64,000 bases of DNA. Source: Prosthecodimorpha hirschii (GTDB taxonomy: Bacteria; Pseudomonadota; Alphaproteobacteria; Rhizobiales; Ancalomicrobiaceae). The translations under genes and the position numbers were made by a program. The stretch covers positions 1,348,320 to 1,412,319 of the forward strand of contig NZ_LJYW01000001.1 in the NCBI RefSeq assembly GCF_001305515.1, written 5' to 3'. Within the stretch, counting starts at the first letter, position 1. Each line of letters begins with the position of its first letter. This document shows positions 52,811-61,298 of the stretch, piece after piece. A model generated the notes under the pieces. It made no database searches and was not told the DNA's origin. It was given only the letters and a program-made list of their open reading frames with translations.

Positions 52811-53791
52811 CTAAAGCCAGCTGCGCCACTTGAACACGGCGTAGGTGACCGCGACGGACGCCACCATCAGCCCGAGCGCCATCGGGTAGCCCCAGGGCTG
52901 GTCGAGTTCGGGCATGGCGTGGAAATTCATGCCGTAGATCGAGGCGATCAGCGTCGGCGGCATGAACACGACGGCCAGAATCGAGAAGATCTTCACGATC
53001 GTGTTCTGCTGCAGGCTGACCAGGCCGAGCGTGGCGTCGAGCAGGAAGGTGACCTTGTTGTCGAGCGCGACGGCATGTTCGCTGAGCGAGCGGATGTCCT
53101 GCGCGATCGTCTTGGTGTGGGCCTTCTCGTCCTTCTTGCCGCCGTTGCGCCCGGCCTCCTCGGCAAAGAAGCCGGCGAGCCGGGACAGCGAGACGAGGCT
53201 CTCCTGGATCTTCGCGATCAGGTTGCCCTGCTGGCCGATGGAGCGGATGACGCGGCCGTAATCCTTGTCGCGCTCGCTCTTCTGGCCGATCTCGGCGGTG
53301 AAGACCTGGCCGGAAATCTGCTCGACCTCCGCCCCGACCCGCTCCAGAACGTCGGCGATCCGATCGATGATCGCATCGAGCAGGCCGAGCAGGATCGAAT
53401 GGGCGTCGTCGACACCGGCGCCGGGCTTGCCGGCGCGGACCTGGAACTGGGAGAAGGGCCGCGATTCCTCGTAGCGCACCGTCGCGATGCGGGAACCGGC
53501 CAGAATGAAGGTGACCTCCGTCGTGCGCGGCTGGCCGGAATCGACCTGGCACAGGATGGTGGCGGTCATGTAGCAGGCGCCGTCTTCCTGGTAGAGGCGG
53601 CTGGACGCTTCGATCTCGCGCATGTCCTCGCGAGTCGGAATGGCGACGCCCATGATCCGCTCGACCAGACGATCTTCCTCGACGGTCGGCTCGACCAGAT
53701 CGAACCAGACGGCATCGTCGGGCATTTCGCCGGACTGCGGATCGGCATGGCGAACGAGGCCGGCACCCCGGCAGGAATAGACGGTCAGCAT
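52811..53791 (-). CDS. corA: CorA-family magnesium/cobalt transporter
   Basis: A 326-residue CorA channel. A large N-terminal cytosolic domain (about 1-265, with a long helix region near VLERVGAEVEQISGQVF) is followed by two C-terminal helices. The signature YGMNF lies at the end of TM1 (SILAVVFMPPTLIASIYGMN), and the ion-selective periplasmic loop is HAMPELDQPWGYP. It is convergent with pdxH, with 40 bp between stops. Mg2+ is the expected substrate; transport of Co2+ or Ni2+ is also known for the family. Confidence 0.95.
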   Translation of the reverse strand: MLTVYSCRGAGLVRHADPQSGEMPDDAVWFDLVEPTVEEDRLVERIMGVAIPTREDMREIEASSRLYQEDGACYMTATILCQVDSGQPRTTEVTFILAGSRIATVRYEESRPFSQFQVRAGKPGAGVDDAHSILLGLLDAIIDRIADVLERVGAEVEQISGQVFTAEIGQKSERDKDYGRVIRSIGQQGNLIAKIQESLVSLSRLAGFFAEEAGRNGGKKDEKAHTKTIAQDIRSLSEHAVALDNKVTFLLDATLGLVSLQQNTIVKIFSILAVVFMPPTLIASIYGMNFHAMPELDQPWGYPMALGLMVASVAVTYAVFKWRSWL

Positions 53792-53900
53792 CGCGCCGGT
53801 CTAAACCGGCCGCACCGCACGGTCCAGCGCCAGCCGTCGAAACGGTCGTCGCCGGAAGCCCGTGAGCGGACGGGATCCGGTCTGCGGCGCACGCGCCGCA

Positions 53901-54077
53901 TCATCCCATCTGGTTGCTGTTGAGCTTCTTGCCCTTGACCGGCTTGACGCTGGCCGCCGCGCTGACCGCCGAAATGCCGATCGACTTGTACTGCTTGTCG
54001 AGCGTCACGGATTCGCGCTTGGGCGGGATTCCCTGGCTGAACTGCGCTTCCTTGCCCTGATTGTCCTTGGCAGACAT
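53901..54077 (-). CDS. Small hypothetical protein (58 residues)
   Basis: A 58-residue hydrophilic protein starting MSAKDNQGKEAQFSQGI and ending GKKLNSNQMG. The ATG at 54077 has GAGG seven bases upstream; an in-frame ATG two codons earlier overlaps that site. Composition is Lys/Ser-rich, with no membrane segment and a possible amphipathic stretch KQYKSIGISAVSAAAS. No family recognised. Codon use (AAG/GGC-type third positions) is consistent with a real gene. It lies 109 bp upstream of corA on the same strand. Confidence 0.6.
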   Translation of the reverse strand: MSAKDNQGKEAQFSQGIPPKRESVTLDKQYKSIGISAVSAAASVKPVKGKKLNSNQMG

Positions 54078-54294
54078 TTTCATCCTCGGATTTTCGACTT
54101 GCAGCACTGTCCCGTGCCGGTTTGGAAAGCCGCGATCCGGCGCGCTCCATTGACGCCGGATAGCAACGCCGCGTGCGAATTCTTACGGGCAAGTCAGTTT
54201 GGCCCGGGAAATGCGGCAACTCGACGTCACTGTCATGGAGTGTTCATGAAAAACGTGCTCATGAAAAGAGCATCCCGCCTTGAATCTAGCCAAC

Positions 54295-55203
54295 TTATGA
54301 ACCGAGGACGGGGGTCTGCGGCGTTATGCCGTCACTGTGGATCGTCAGCAACACGATCTCGGGCGGCGCCATGAAGCGGACCGGCAGCCCGGAACAGCCG
54401 AGGCCGCCGGAAACGACCAGATGCCGGCCGCCCTCGACGATGTGGCCATAGGCGAAACGCCGGCCATAGGCCGACGGGACCACGACCGCTCCGACGAACG
54501 GCACGCGCACCTGCCCGCCATGGGTGTGGCCCGACACCGTCAGGGCGACGCGCTCCGGCACCGAGACGAACAGATCGGGCTCGTGCGCCATGTGGATCAC
54601 CGGCGCATCGTCGGTGACGCGGGCGAGCGCCCGGCGGAGATCGTCCTTGCCGATGAAGCCGCGCGGCCCATGCAGCGCCACCATGCTGTCGGTGCCGGAC
54701 AGCCAGAAGCGATGGCCGTCGCGCTCGATCCGCACCGCATCGTTGACGAGCACGGGAATCCGGCTGCGCTCCAGCGCCGTCCGGATCGGCGCCGGGCCGC
54801 CCGACCACCACCAGTCGTGATTGCCGAGGATCGCATAGGTGCCGAGCGGGGCGGCGAGATCGCCGAGGATCGGCGCCCAGACCGACGGCAGCAGGGGCCC
54901 GTGGCTGAACCGCATGGTGCCGACATAGTCGCCGAGCAGCAGCACCAGGTCCGGCTTCAGCCGGTTGGTCGCCTCGACGATCTGCGCGATGCGGCGGGTC
55001 GACATCCACGGGTCGACGGCATGGATGTCGGCGACCAGCGCGACCGTCAGCGGCTTCGACCCGCGCCAGCGCGGCAGGGCGAGATCGTAGCGCGTCACGT
55101 TGAGCAGAACCTGCGGTTCCAGCCCGAACGCGTAGCCGCCGAGACCGACGAAGGCCATGCCGCCGGCCGCCGCCGTCTTCAGAAATGTCCGTCTCGTCAG
55201 CAT
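54295..55203 (-). CDS. Tat-exported calcineurin-like metallophosphoesterase
   Basis: A 302-residue enzyme. The N-terminus is a twin-arginine signal (LTRRTFLKTAAAGGMAFVGL), so it is exported folded. Metal-binding blocks in order: ADIHAVD, LLGDYVG, LGNHDWWWSGG, and SGHTHGGQVRVP. It belongs to the YkuE/YaeI group, whose members act as phosphatases or lipid A diphosphate hydrolases such as LpxH-like YaeI; the substrate here is unknown. The ATG at 55203 is preferred to a GTG two codons upstream, since it starts just before the Tat motif. Confidence 0.9.
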   Translation of the reverse strand: MLTRRTFLKTAAAGGMAFVGLGGYAFGLEPQVLLNVTRYDLALPRWRGSKPLTVALVADIHAVDPWMSTRRIAQIVEATNRLKPDLVLLLGDYVGTMRFSHGPLLPSVWAPILGDLAAPLGTYAILGNHDWWWSGGPAPIRTALERSRIPVLVNDAVRIERDGHRFWLSGTDSMVALHGPRGFIGKDDLRRALARVTDDAPVIHMAHEPDLFVSVPERVALTVSGHTHGGQVRVPFVGAVVVPSAYGRRFAYGHIVEGGRHLVVSGGLGCSGLPVRFMAPPEIVLLTIHSDGITPQTPVLGS

Positions 55204-55452
55204 GTTCACAGATCGGCCGATGACACCGTGGCTATCGTTATCGGCCGATCGTGGCGAAAACGGAGCCGTCGCCCTGCGGTGGCATATCAGGCGGCCCGCC
55301 GGGCGATGCCGGGCCGGAGGGACCGACCCGCAGCGATCGGAGACCGGGACCCCATCCGATCGGGGCGACCCGCCCGGAAGTGGGCACCGCGCGCTCCAAG
55401 GGATGCGGTCAGGGCACCGCCCGAATCCGATCCCTTCGGATCGAACGAGGCC

Positions 55453-55833
55453 CTATCGGGCGAGGGCCCGCATGGTCATCGAATTCGGGCAGAACTCGTC
55501 GGCGTGCTGGACCGCCGTCCCGGCCGCGAGTTCGTGCTCGCAGCGGCCCTTGGACAGGCAGCGGCTGCACAGCACCGCCATGTCGGCGAGCACGGCCGGC
55601 AGGTCTGCACGGACCTCGTCAGGATCGAGACCGCGCGCCAGCATCATCCGCTCCATCAGCTTGGCGGAGTCGGCGTGCTGCACGAGATCGGCCAGGTCGT
55701 CGACCGACAGGCCGTAGTCGGCGGCCATCCGGGAGGCCTCGCTCGGGTCGAGCTCCATCAGTTCGGCGACGGCGGCGCGACTGGCCTGATAGTCGCGCCA
55801 GCGGGTGACGAGGGTTTCGAGCACGTTGACCAT
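55453..55833 (-). CDS. DUF6455-like Cys-containing protein
   Basis: A 126-residue protein; the ATG at 55833 follows GGAG. The first 100 residues are helical (VTRWRDYQASRAAVAELMEL, LADLVQHADSAKLMERMML). A C-terminal cysteine cluster follows: LCSRCLSKGRCEHEL, then EFCPNSMTM. The CxxC..C..C spacing with FCPN is typical of DUF6455, a small alphaproteobacterial family of unknown role. The cysteines may bind zinc or an iron-sulfur cluster. It is followed by the Tat phosphoesterase gene, 249 bp away on the same strand, and preceded by the acyl-CoA dehydrogenase end. Confidence 0.72.
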   Translation of the reverse strand: MVNVLETLVTRWRDYQASRAAVAELMELDPSEASRMAADYGLSVDDLADLVQHADSAKLMERMMLARGLDPDEVRADLPAVLADMAVLCSRCLSKGRCEHELAAGTAVQHADEFCPNSMTMRALAR

Positions 55834-55915
55834 CGGAGGCTCCGGCAATGTCGTTCGGATCGCCGATAGAAAGCACTCCGCGCGGTCCGCGGCCTTGACG
55901 CGGATCAACGGCGCG

Positions 55916-57691
55916 TCACACGGCGAGCGCCAGATCGACCGTGCCGACCGAATCCGACGACGTCATCACCTGATGGGCCAGGGCGGCGGTCTCGCACAGG
56001 AGATGCTCGGCATAGAAGCGGGCGAGCGCGGTCCGTGCCGGGGCATCGTCGCGTCCGGCCTTGGCGGCGGCGACCGCGCCGCGCGCCAGATAGCCGCCGC
56101 CGGCCGCAAGGCTCATCAGGCGCAGGAAGGGCGTCGCCACGGCGAGCACGGCGGCGGGATCGCGCGGCGCGGTCTCCTCCATCCACAGCGCGGCCGTCTC
56201 GGCATGGCGCAGGGCATCCGCCACGGCCTCGCCGATCCGGCCGAAATCCGGCCGGTTGATCGCACGCGCCTCATGGGCATCGGCCGACAACTCGCCGAGA
56301 TAGACCCGCCAGGTGCGCCCGGCCGACATCGGCAGCTTGCGGGTGACGAGGTCGATCGCCTGGATGCCGTTGGTTCCCTCGTAGATCGGCGCGATGCGCG
56401 CATCGCGCAGGAACTGGGCCGCGCCGGTCTCCTCGATGAAGCCCATGCCGCCATGGATCTGGATGCCGAGCGAGGCCGCCTCGACGCCGATATCGGTCGA
56501 AAAGGCCTTGGCCAGCGGCGTGATCAGGCTCGCCCGCTCGGTCCAGAAGACCTTGTCGTCGCCCTCCGCCGCATGGGCCATGTCGAGCGCATGGGCGCAG
56601 GCGTAGCAGAGCGCGCGGGCGGCGGCGGTCAGCGCCTTCTGGGTCGCCAGCATGCGCTTCACGTCCGGATGCAGCGCGATCGGGCTCATGCCCTCGCCGG
56701 TCCAGCCGGGCGCGCGGCCCTGCCGGCGCTCCTGCGCATAGGCGAGCGCATGCTGATGCGCCGCCTCGGCGACCGCCACGCCCTGGATGCCGATCATCAG
56801 GCGGGCATTGTTCATCATCGTGAACATGCAGGCGAGGCCGCGATTCTCCTGGCCGACCAGATAGCCGACCGCCCCCTCCCCGTCGCCGTAGCTCATCACG
56901 CAGGTCGGCGAGCCATGCAGGCCGAGCTTGTGCTCCAGCCCGGCGCAGCGCAGGTCGTTATGCGCGCCGAGCGACCCGTCCGCCTCGACCAGAACCTTCG
57001 GCACCAGGAACAGCGAGATGCCGCGGGTCCCGGCCGGCGCATCCGGCAGCCGCGCCAGCACGAGATGGATGATGTTGTCGGTCAGATCGTGCTCGCCATA
57101 GGTGATGAAGATCTTCTGGCCGAAGATGCGGTAGGTGCCGTCGGCCTGGCGCTCCGCGCGGGCCTTGAGGGCGCCGAGATCGGAACCCGCCTGCGGCTCG
57201 GTCAGGTTCATGGTGCCGGTCCACTCGCCGGAGACCATCTTCGGCAGGTAGGTCGCCTTGAGGGCCTCCGAGCCATGCGCGGCAAGCGCCTCGACCGCCC
57301 CGATGGTCAGCGTCGGCCCGACCGCGAAGGCCATGCTACCCGAATTCCACATCTCCTGGGCGACGACGGAGAGCATCGCCGGCAGGCCCTGGCCGCCATA
57401 TTCGACCGGCCCGCTGAGCGCGTTCCAGCCGCCCTCGCACCAGTCGCGATAGAGTTCGCGCCAGCCCGGCGGGGTGGTCACGACGCCGTCCTTCAGCCGG
57501 GCGGGATGGACATCGCCGCTGCGCAGCAGCGGGGCGACGCGTTCGCCGGCGAAGCGGCCGGCCTCCTCGACGATGGCGCGCACCAGATCGGCCGAGAGAT
57601 CGCCGAGCTTGCCGGCCTCCAGGGCCTGGCCGAGGCCGACCACATGTTCGAGCGTGAACAGAATGTCCTCGACCGGGGCGCGGTACGGCAT
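55916..57691 (-). CDS. Acyl-CoA dehydrogenase with extra C-terminal domain
   Basis: A 591-residue flavoenzyme, about 200 residues longer than simple acyl-CoA dehydrogenases. FAD-binding stretches include TMNLTEPQAGSDLGALKA and FITYGEHD. The catalytic Glu is in APIYEGTNGIQAID, placed as in the family. The C-terminal 125 residues (VADALRHAETAALWMEE to AGGGYLARGAVAA) form the extra helical domain found in the AidB-distant, DmdC-like group. DmdC-type members oxidise 3-methylmercaptopropionyl-CoA, but many homologues use ordinary acyl-CoAs. The ATG at 57691 gives MPYRAPVEDILFTLEHV, the usual start. It is divergent from the Sua5-type gene. Confidence 0.9.
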   Translation of the reverse strand: MPYRAPVEDILFTLEHVVGLGQALEAGKLGDLSADLVRAIVEEAGRFAGERVAPLLRSGDVHPARLKDGVVTTPPGWRELYRDWCEGGWNALSGPVEYGGQGLPAMLSVVAQEMWNSGSMAFAVGPTLTIGAVEALAAHGSEALKATYLPKMVSGEWTGTMNLTEPQAGSDLGALKARAERQADGTYRIFGQKIFITYGEHDLTDNIIHLVLARLPDAPAGTRGISLFLVPKVLVEADGSLGAHNDLRCAGLEHKLGLHGSPTCVMSYGDGEGAVGYLVGQENRGLACMFTMMNNARLMIGIQGVAVAEAAHQHALAYAQERRQGRAPGWTGEGMSPIALHPDVKRMLATQKALTAAARALCYACAHALDMAHAAEGDDKVFWTERASLITPLAKAFSTDIGVEAASLGIQIHGGMGFIEETGAAQFLRDARIAPIYEGTNGIQAIDLVTRKLPMSAGRTWRVYLGELSADAHEARAINRPDFGRIGEAVADALRHAETAALWMEETAPRDPAAVLAVATPFLRLMSLAAGGGYLARGAVAAAKAGRDDAPARTALARFYAEHLLCETAALAHQVMTSSDSVGTVDLALAV

Positions 57692-57845
57692 GAAAGTCTC
57701 CTCGGGCTTCGTTCTTGTCGGCTTTCGTCGGCCGGTTCCGTCGGGCGGGTGCCGGGCGACGGCGCTTGACGGCCGGCGGCCCGCCGTCTATCGGCTCGAC
57801 CCGTCGGCCGCCCGCACGATAGGGAGCCGGCGGACGAGGTCAATC

Positions 57846-58847
57846 GTGACTTCGGACGAATTCGGATCCGCCATGCAGGTCGTTGCCGCCGATCCCGCCG
57901 GCCTTGAGGCCGCGCTCGCCGCGCTCGCCGAAGGACGCCTCGTCGGATTGCCGACCGAGACCGTCTACGGCCTCGCCGCCGACGCGACCGACGGGCGGGC
58001 GGTCGCCGGCATCTATGCCGCCAAGGGCCGGCCGAGCTTCAACCCGCTGATCGCCCATGTCGCCGATCTCGCCGAGGCCGAACGGCACGGCCGATTCGGG
58101 GCCGACGCACGCCGCCTCGCCGAGGCCTTCTGGCCGGGGCCGCTGACCCTGGTGGTGCCCAAGCGACCCGACAGCGCGATTGCGGATCTGTGCACCGCCG
58201 GGCTTGAGACGGTCGCCCTGCGGGTCCCGGCGACCGCGGTGGCCCGCGACCTGATCCGCCGCTTCGGCCGCCCCGTCGCCGCGCCCAGCGCCAACCGATC
58301 CGGCCGCATCAGCCCGACCGCGGCCGAGGACGTGGTGGCCGAGCTCGGCGACCGCGTCGCCGTGGTGATCGACGGGGGACGGACGCCGGTCGGCGTGGAA
58401 TCGACCATCGTCGCCTGTCTCGACGGACATGTCCGCCTGCTCCGCCCCGGCGGCGTCCCGCGGGCGGCGATCGAGGCGGCCATCGGCCGGGCGCTCGACC
58501 CGGACGATGCGGAGGGTTCCGATCCTGCGCGACCGCTGGCGCCGGGGCTGCTCGTCTCCCACTACGCGCCGAATGCCCGCGTCCGGCTCGACGCCGCCGA
58601 GGTCCGCCCCGGCGAGGCCCTGCTCGCCTTCGGCCCGGATGCCCTGCCCGGCCAGGAACGCGCGGTCGCGCGGATCAATCTGAGCCCCACCGGCGACCTG
58701 GCCGAGGCGGCAGCCGGGCTGTTCCGGGCGCTGCGCCAGCTCGACGCCAGCGGCGCACCGACGATCGCGGTCGCCCCGATCCCCGCGGACGGGCTCGGCG
58801 AGGCGATCCGCGACCGGCTCGGGCGGGCCGCGGCGCCGCGCGGGTAG
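57846..58847 (+). CDS. Threonylcarbamoyl-AMP synthase (Sua5 type)
   Basis: A 333-residue Sua5/YwlC-type enzyme that makes threonylcarbamoyl-AMP for the universal t6A37 modification of ANN-decoding tRNAs. The N-terminal YrdC-like domain has GLPTETVYGLAADA, YAAKGRPSFNPLIAHV and APSANRSGRISPT. VGVESTIVACLDG and LLRPGGV lead into the C-terminal Sua5 domain (PGLLVSHYAPNARVRL). The GTG at 57846 follows GAGG at six bases; an ATG at 57873 is an alternative that would lose only nine residues. Frame upstream is antisense noise over the acyl-CoA dehydrogenase gene. Confidence 0.93.
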   Translation: MTSDEFGSAMQVVAADPAGLEAALAALAEGRLVGLPTETVYGLAADATDGRAVAGIYAAKGRPSFNPLIAHVADLAEAERHGRFGADARRLAEAFWPGPLTLVVPKRPDSAIADLCTAGLETVALRVPATAVARDLIRRFGRPVAAPSANRSGRISPTAAEDVVAELGDRVAVVIDGGRTPVGVESTIVACLDGHVRLLRPGGVPRAAIEAAIGRALDPDDAEGSDPARPLAPGLLVSHYAPNARVRLDAAEVRPGEALLAFGPDALPGQERAVARINLSPTGDLAEAAAGLFRALRQLDASGAPTIAVAPIPADGLGEAIRDRLGRAAAPRG

Positions 58848-59149
58848 CCGCTGCGACCGCCGCGCCGGTCGCCGCGATCGGCCCGGACTACGACCAAGAG
58901 CCTAGTCGGCGTTTGATTTTGATCACGTCGGGATCGGCCGCAAAGGCACAGACTGACCAGTACGACGATCTGGCATGCCAGGGACCGAACCTGCATTGAC
59001 AGGGCGGGACCGGGCGGCGTCCTATGCGCCGAGAATGGCGCCGCAGGTCCCGGCCGGGCGTCGACAGACGGCACAATCAAGCGCTGGGGGACCCTGGGTC
59101 CGGGCCGGCCGGGTGCGGCGACGCACCGAAGGGGAGGACCGAACGAGCG
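58848..59149 (+). other. Intergenic region upstream of the HDAC-like gene
   Basis: 302 bases. No gene. A short AT-richer stretch near 58900-58925 (GCGTTTGATTTTGATCACG) may be a promoter for the deacetylase-xseB-dxs group, but there is no clear consensus. Confidence 0.45.
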
Positions 59150-60076
59150 ATGTCGACGCTGCTGATCCATCATCCGAGCTTCCTCGATCACGTCACTCCG
59201 CTCGGTCATCCGGAGCGGCCGGACCGCATCCGCGCGATCGACCGCATTCTGGAGCATGAGCGCTTCCAGGCGCTGGAGCGGGAACTGGCGCCGCTCGGCT
59301 CGCCCGAAATGGCCGCACTGGCCCATCCCGAGGCCTTCGTCGCCGACATCGAGGCCGGCGCGCCGACCGAGGGCCTGACCCGGATCGACGCCGACACGGT
59401 CATGTCGCCGGGCTCATGGCAGGCGTCCATGCGCGGCCTGGGCGGCGTGACGGCGGCGGTCGACGAGGTCTTCGCCGGCAAGGTCAAGAACGCCTTCTGC
59501 GCCATCCGTCCGCCCGGCCACCATGCCGAGAAGGACCGCGCCATGGGCTTCTGCCTGTTCAACAATATCGCGGTGGCGGCGCGCTGGGCGCAGAAGAAGC
59601 ACGGCGTCGAACGCGTCGCGATCATGGATTTCGACGTGCACCACGGCAACGGCACGCAGGACATCTTCTGGTCCGACAAGTCGGTCATGTACACCTCAAC
59701 CCACCAGATGCCGCTCTATCCGGGCACCGGCGCGCCGAACGAGACCGGCGTCGGCAACATCGTCAATGCCCCGCTCAGCGCCGGCGACGGCGGTGCCGAG
59801 TTCCGCGAGGCGATGGAAGTGGCGATTCTGCCGCGAATCGCCGACTTCCGCCCCGATCTGATCCTGATCTCGGCCGGCTTCGACGCCCATCACCGCGACC
59901 CGCTCGGCTCGATCAACCTGGTCGAAGCCGACTATGCCTGGGTCACCGCCAAGCTGATGGACATCGCCAACGACTGCTGCCAGGACCGCGTCGTCTCGAT
60001 CCTCGAAGGCGGCTACGACCTGGAAGGCCTCGCCCGCTCGGTCGCCGCCCATGTCATGACGCTGATGCGGGCGTGA
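59150..60076 (+). CDS. Histone deacetylase-like (acetoin utilisation / acetylpolyamine) amidohydrolase
   Basis: A 308-residue class II HDAC-fold hydrolase. Zinc and charge-relay residues are in RPPGHHAEKDRAMGFCLFNN, the metal site in DFDVHHGNGTQDIFW and SAGFDAHHRDPLG, and the transition-state Tyr in EGGYDLEGLA. Bacterial members deacetylate small molecules such as acetylpolyamines or possibly proteins. The ATG at 59150 begins the family-like MSTLLIHHPSFLDH. In related alphaproteobacteria this gene commonly precedes xseB and dxs, as here, although a Uma2 gene on the other strand now intervenes. Confidence 0.93.
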   Translation: MSTLLIHHPSFLDHVTPLGHPERPDRIRAIDRILEHERFQALERELAPLGSPEMAALAHPEAFVADIEAGAPTEGLTRIDADTVMSPGSWQASMRGLGGVTAAVDEVFAGKVKNAFCAIRPPGHHAEKDRAMGFCLFNNIAVAARWAQKKHGVERVAIMDFDVHHGNGTQDIFWSDKSVMYTSTHQMPLYPGTGAPNETGVGNIVNAPLSAGDGGAEFREAMEVAILPRIADFRPDLILISAGFDAHHRDPLGSINLVEADYAWVTAKLMDIANDCCQDRVVSILEGGYDLEGLARSVAAHVMTLMRA

Positions 60077-60080
60077 GGGG

Positions 60081-60683
60081 TCACGAGGCGGCGGTGCGGA
60101 TCAAGTCCGTATCGGCATAGATGTCCGCCATCGCCAGGGAGAGGCCGAGCGCGGAAAGCGTCACGACGGCCTCGGCGGTACCGGCAGCCGCGGGGAAATC
60201 CGACCAGCTGCCGGTCTCGTCGCGCGACCAGACTTCCACCCGGAACTCGCGCGGGTGGATCAGCACGTAGTGCTGCAAGGTCGGCATGGCGAGATATTGC
60301 TGCTGCTTGTAGCCCCGGTCGATCGCGATGGTCGACGGCGACAGAACCTCGAAGACGGCGACCGGATCGTCGATCCAGGTCTGACGGCCATCCGGCATCG
60401 GTCCGCACCGGATATGCACGTCGGGAAAGGCCCCGAAGCGGTCCGACTCGGAACTGCGGACGAGGACATCCCGCAAGGCCCGGCAGCCGCGTTCGCGCAG
60501 CCGCTGCGCCGTCGCGATCACGATATTCTGCGCGATCACGTCGTTGTCGATGGCCCCTCCGGCCATGGCGACCGGCTGACCGTCGAGCAGTTCGAATTTC
60601 TCGGCCGGCGACCAATCGTTCATCCAGGCGACGAAGTCGTGGATGAGCATCGGGTTTGCGGAAGGCTTCGCCTGGGCGGACAT
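60081..60683 (-). CDS. Uma2 family (DUF820) putative restriction-endonuclease-fold protein
   Basis: A 200-residue Uma2 protein. The PD-(D/E)xK-like core is visible: FELLDGQPVAMAGG near the N-terminus, PDVHIRCGP, VAVFEVLSPSTIAIDRGYK with a Lys downstream, and VLIHPREFRVEVW. Uma2 proteins are abundant in cyanobacteria and some alphaproteobacteria. Their role is unsettled; nuclease activity is inferred from the fold. It is inserted on the opposite strand between the HDAC-like and xseB genes, five bases from the former's stop, which interrupts an otherwise conserved gene order. Confidence 0.85.
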   Translation of the reverse strand: MSAQAKPSANPMLIHDFVAWMNDWSPAEKFELLDGQPVAMAGGAIDNDVIAQNIVIATAQRLRERGCRALRDVLVRSSESDRFGAFPDVHIRCGPMPDGRQTWIDDPVAVFEVLSPSTIAIDRGYKQQQYLAMPTLQHYVLIHPREFRVEVWSRDETGSWSDFPAAAGTAEAVVTLSALGLSLAMADIYADTDLIRTAAS

Positions 60684-60842
60684 GGCGGACTGTTCTCGGT
60701 TCGTCCGATCCTAGCAGAATTGCAGCCCGCCGCATCCCGCCATTGACACCGCCCGCGCGGGCGGGTTCCCTCTCGCGCTCTGACGAGGAGCCTGGCGCAG
60801 GGTCCCAGCCGCGGCTGGACTGCGCGAGCCGGAGAGACCTTC

Positions 60843-61130
60843 GTGACCAAAGCCGCTGCCGAGACCGCCGCCGCCAAGGACGCCGCCAAGGGCGCCGCCG
60901 CCGTGCAGAGCCTGTCCTTCGAACAGGCGCTGGCCGAACTGGAGGGGCTCGTCACCAAGCTCGAACGCGGTGACGTGCCGCTCGAGGAATCGATCGCCGC
61001 CTACGAGCGCGGCGAGGCGCTGAAGGCCCATTGCAGCCGGCTCCTGTCGGCGGCGGAAGCCCGCGTCGAGAAGATCCGGCTCGGCACCGACGGCAAGCCG
61101 GCAGGCCTGGACCCTCTCGACGTGGAATGA
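60843..61130 (+). CDS. xseB: Exodeoxyribonuclease VII small subunit
   Basis: A 95-residue protein starting at GTG 60843 after GGAGAGA. The XseB core is [20 protein letters not shown] followed by [15 protein letters not shown] and [15 protein letters not shown], forming the helical hairpin that assembles on XseA. The 23-residue Ala/Lys-rich N-terminal extension is common in alphaproteobacteria. The partner XseA is not in the window. It directly precedes dxs, as in many alphaproteobacteria. Confidence 0.95.
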   Translation: MTKAAAETAAAKDAAKGAAAVQSLSFEQALAELEGLVTKLERGDVPLEESIAAYERGEALKAHCSRLLSAAEARVEKIRLGTDGKPAGLDPLDVE

Positions 61131-61298
61131 TCCGGCCGCGGCTTGCGACACTGGTCTGATTTGCGCGGCCGGGGTCGCTCCTGTATGGAGAAGCGCTCGT
61201 TCCCGGGTCGGCGGCGCCCTATATGGGGTCGTGACCCCAGGAGTGCCGTCCCCCGTCCCTCCGCCCGGACGGCCTCAGAACCAGGCAGGCGCAAGACA

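Noticed and set aside
54246-54374. Short frame beginning MKNVLMKRASR
   Set aside because: It runs into the antisense of the phosphoesterase gene and becomes Arg/Ser-rich; the ATGAAAA repeat at its start is more likely part of a control region.
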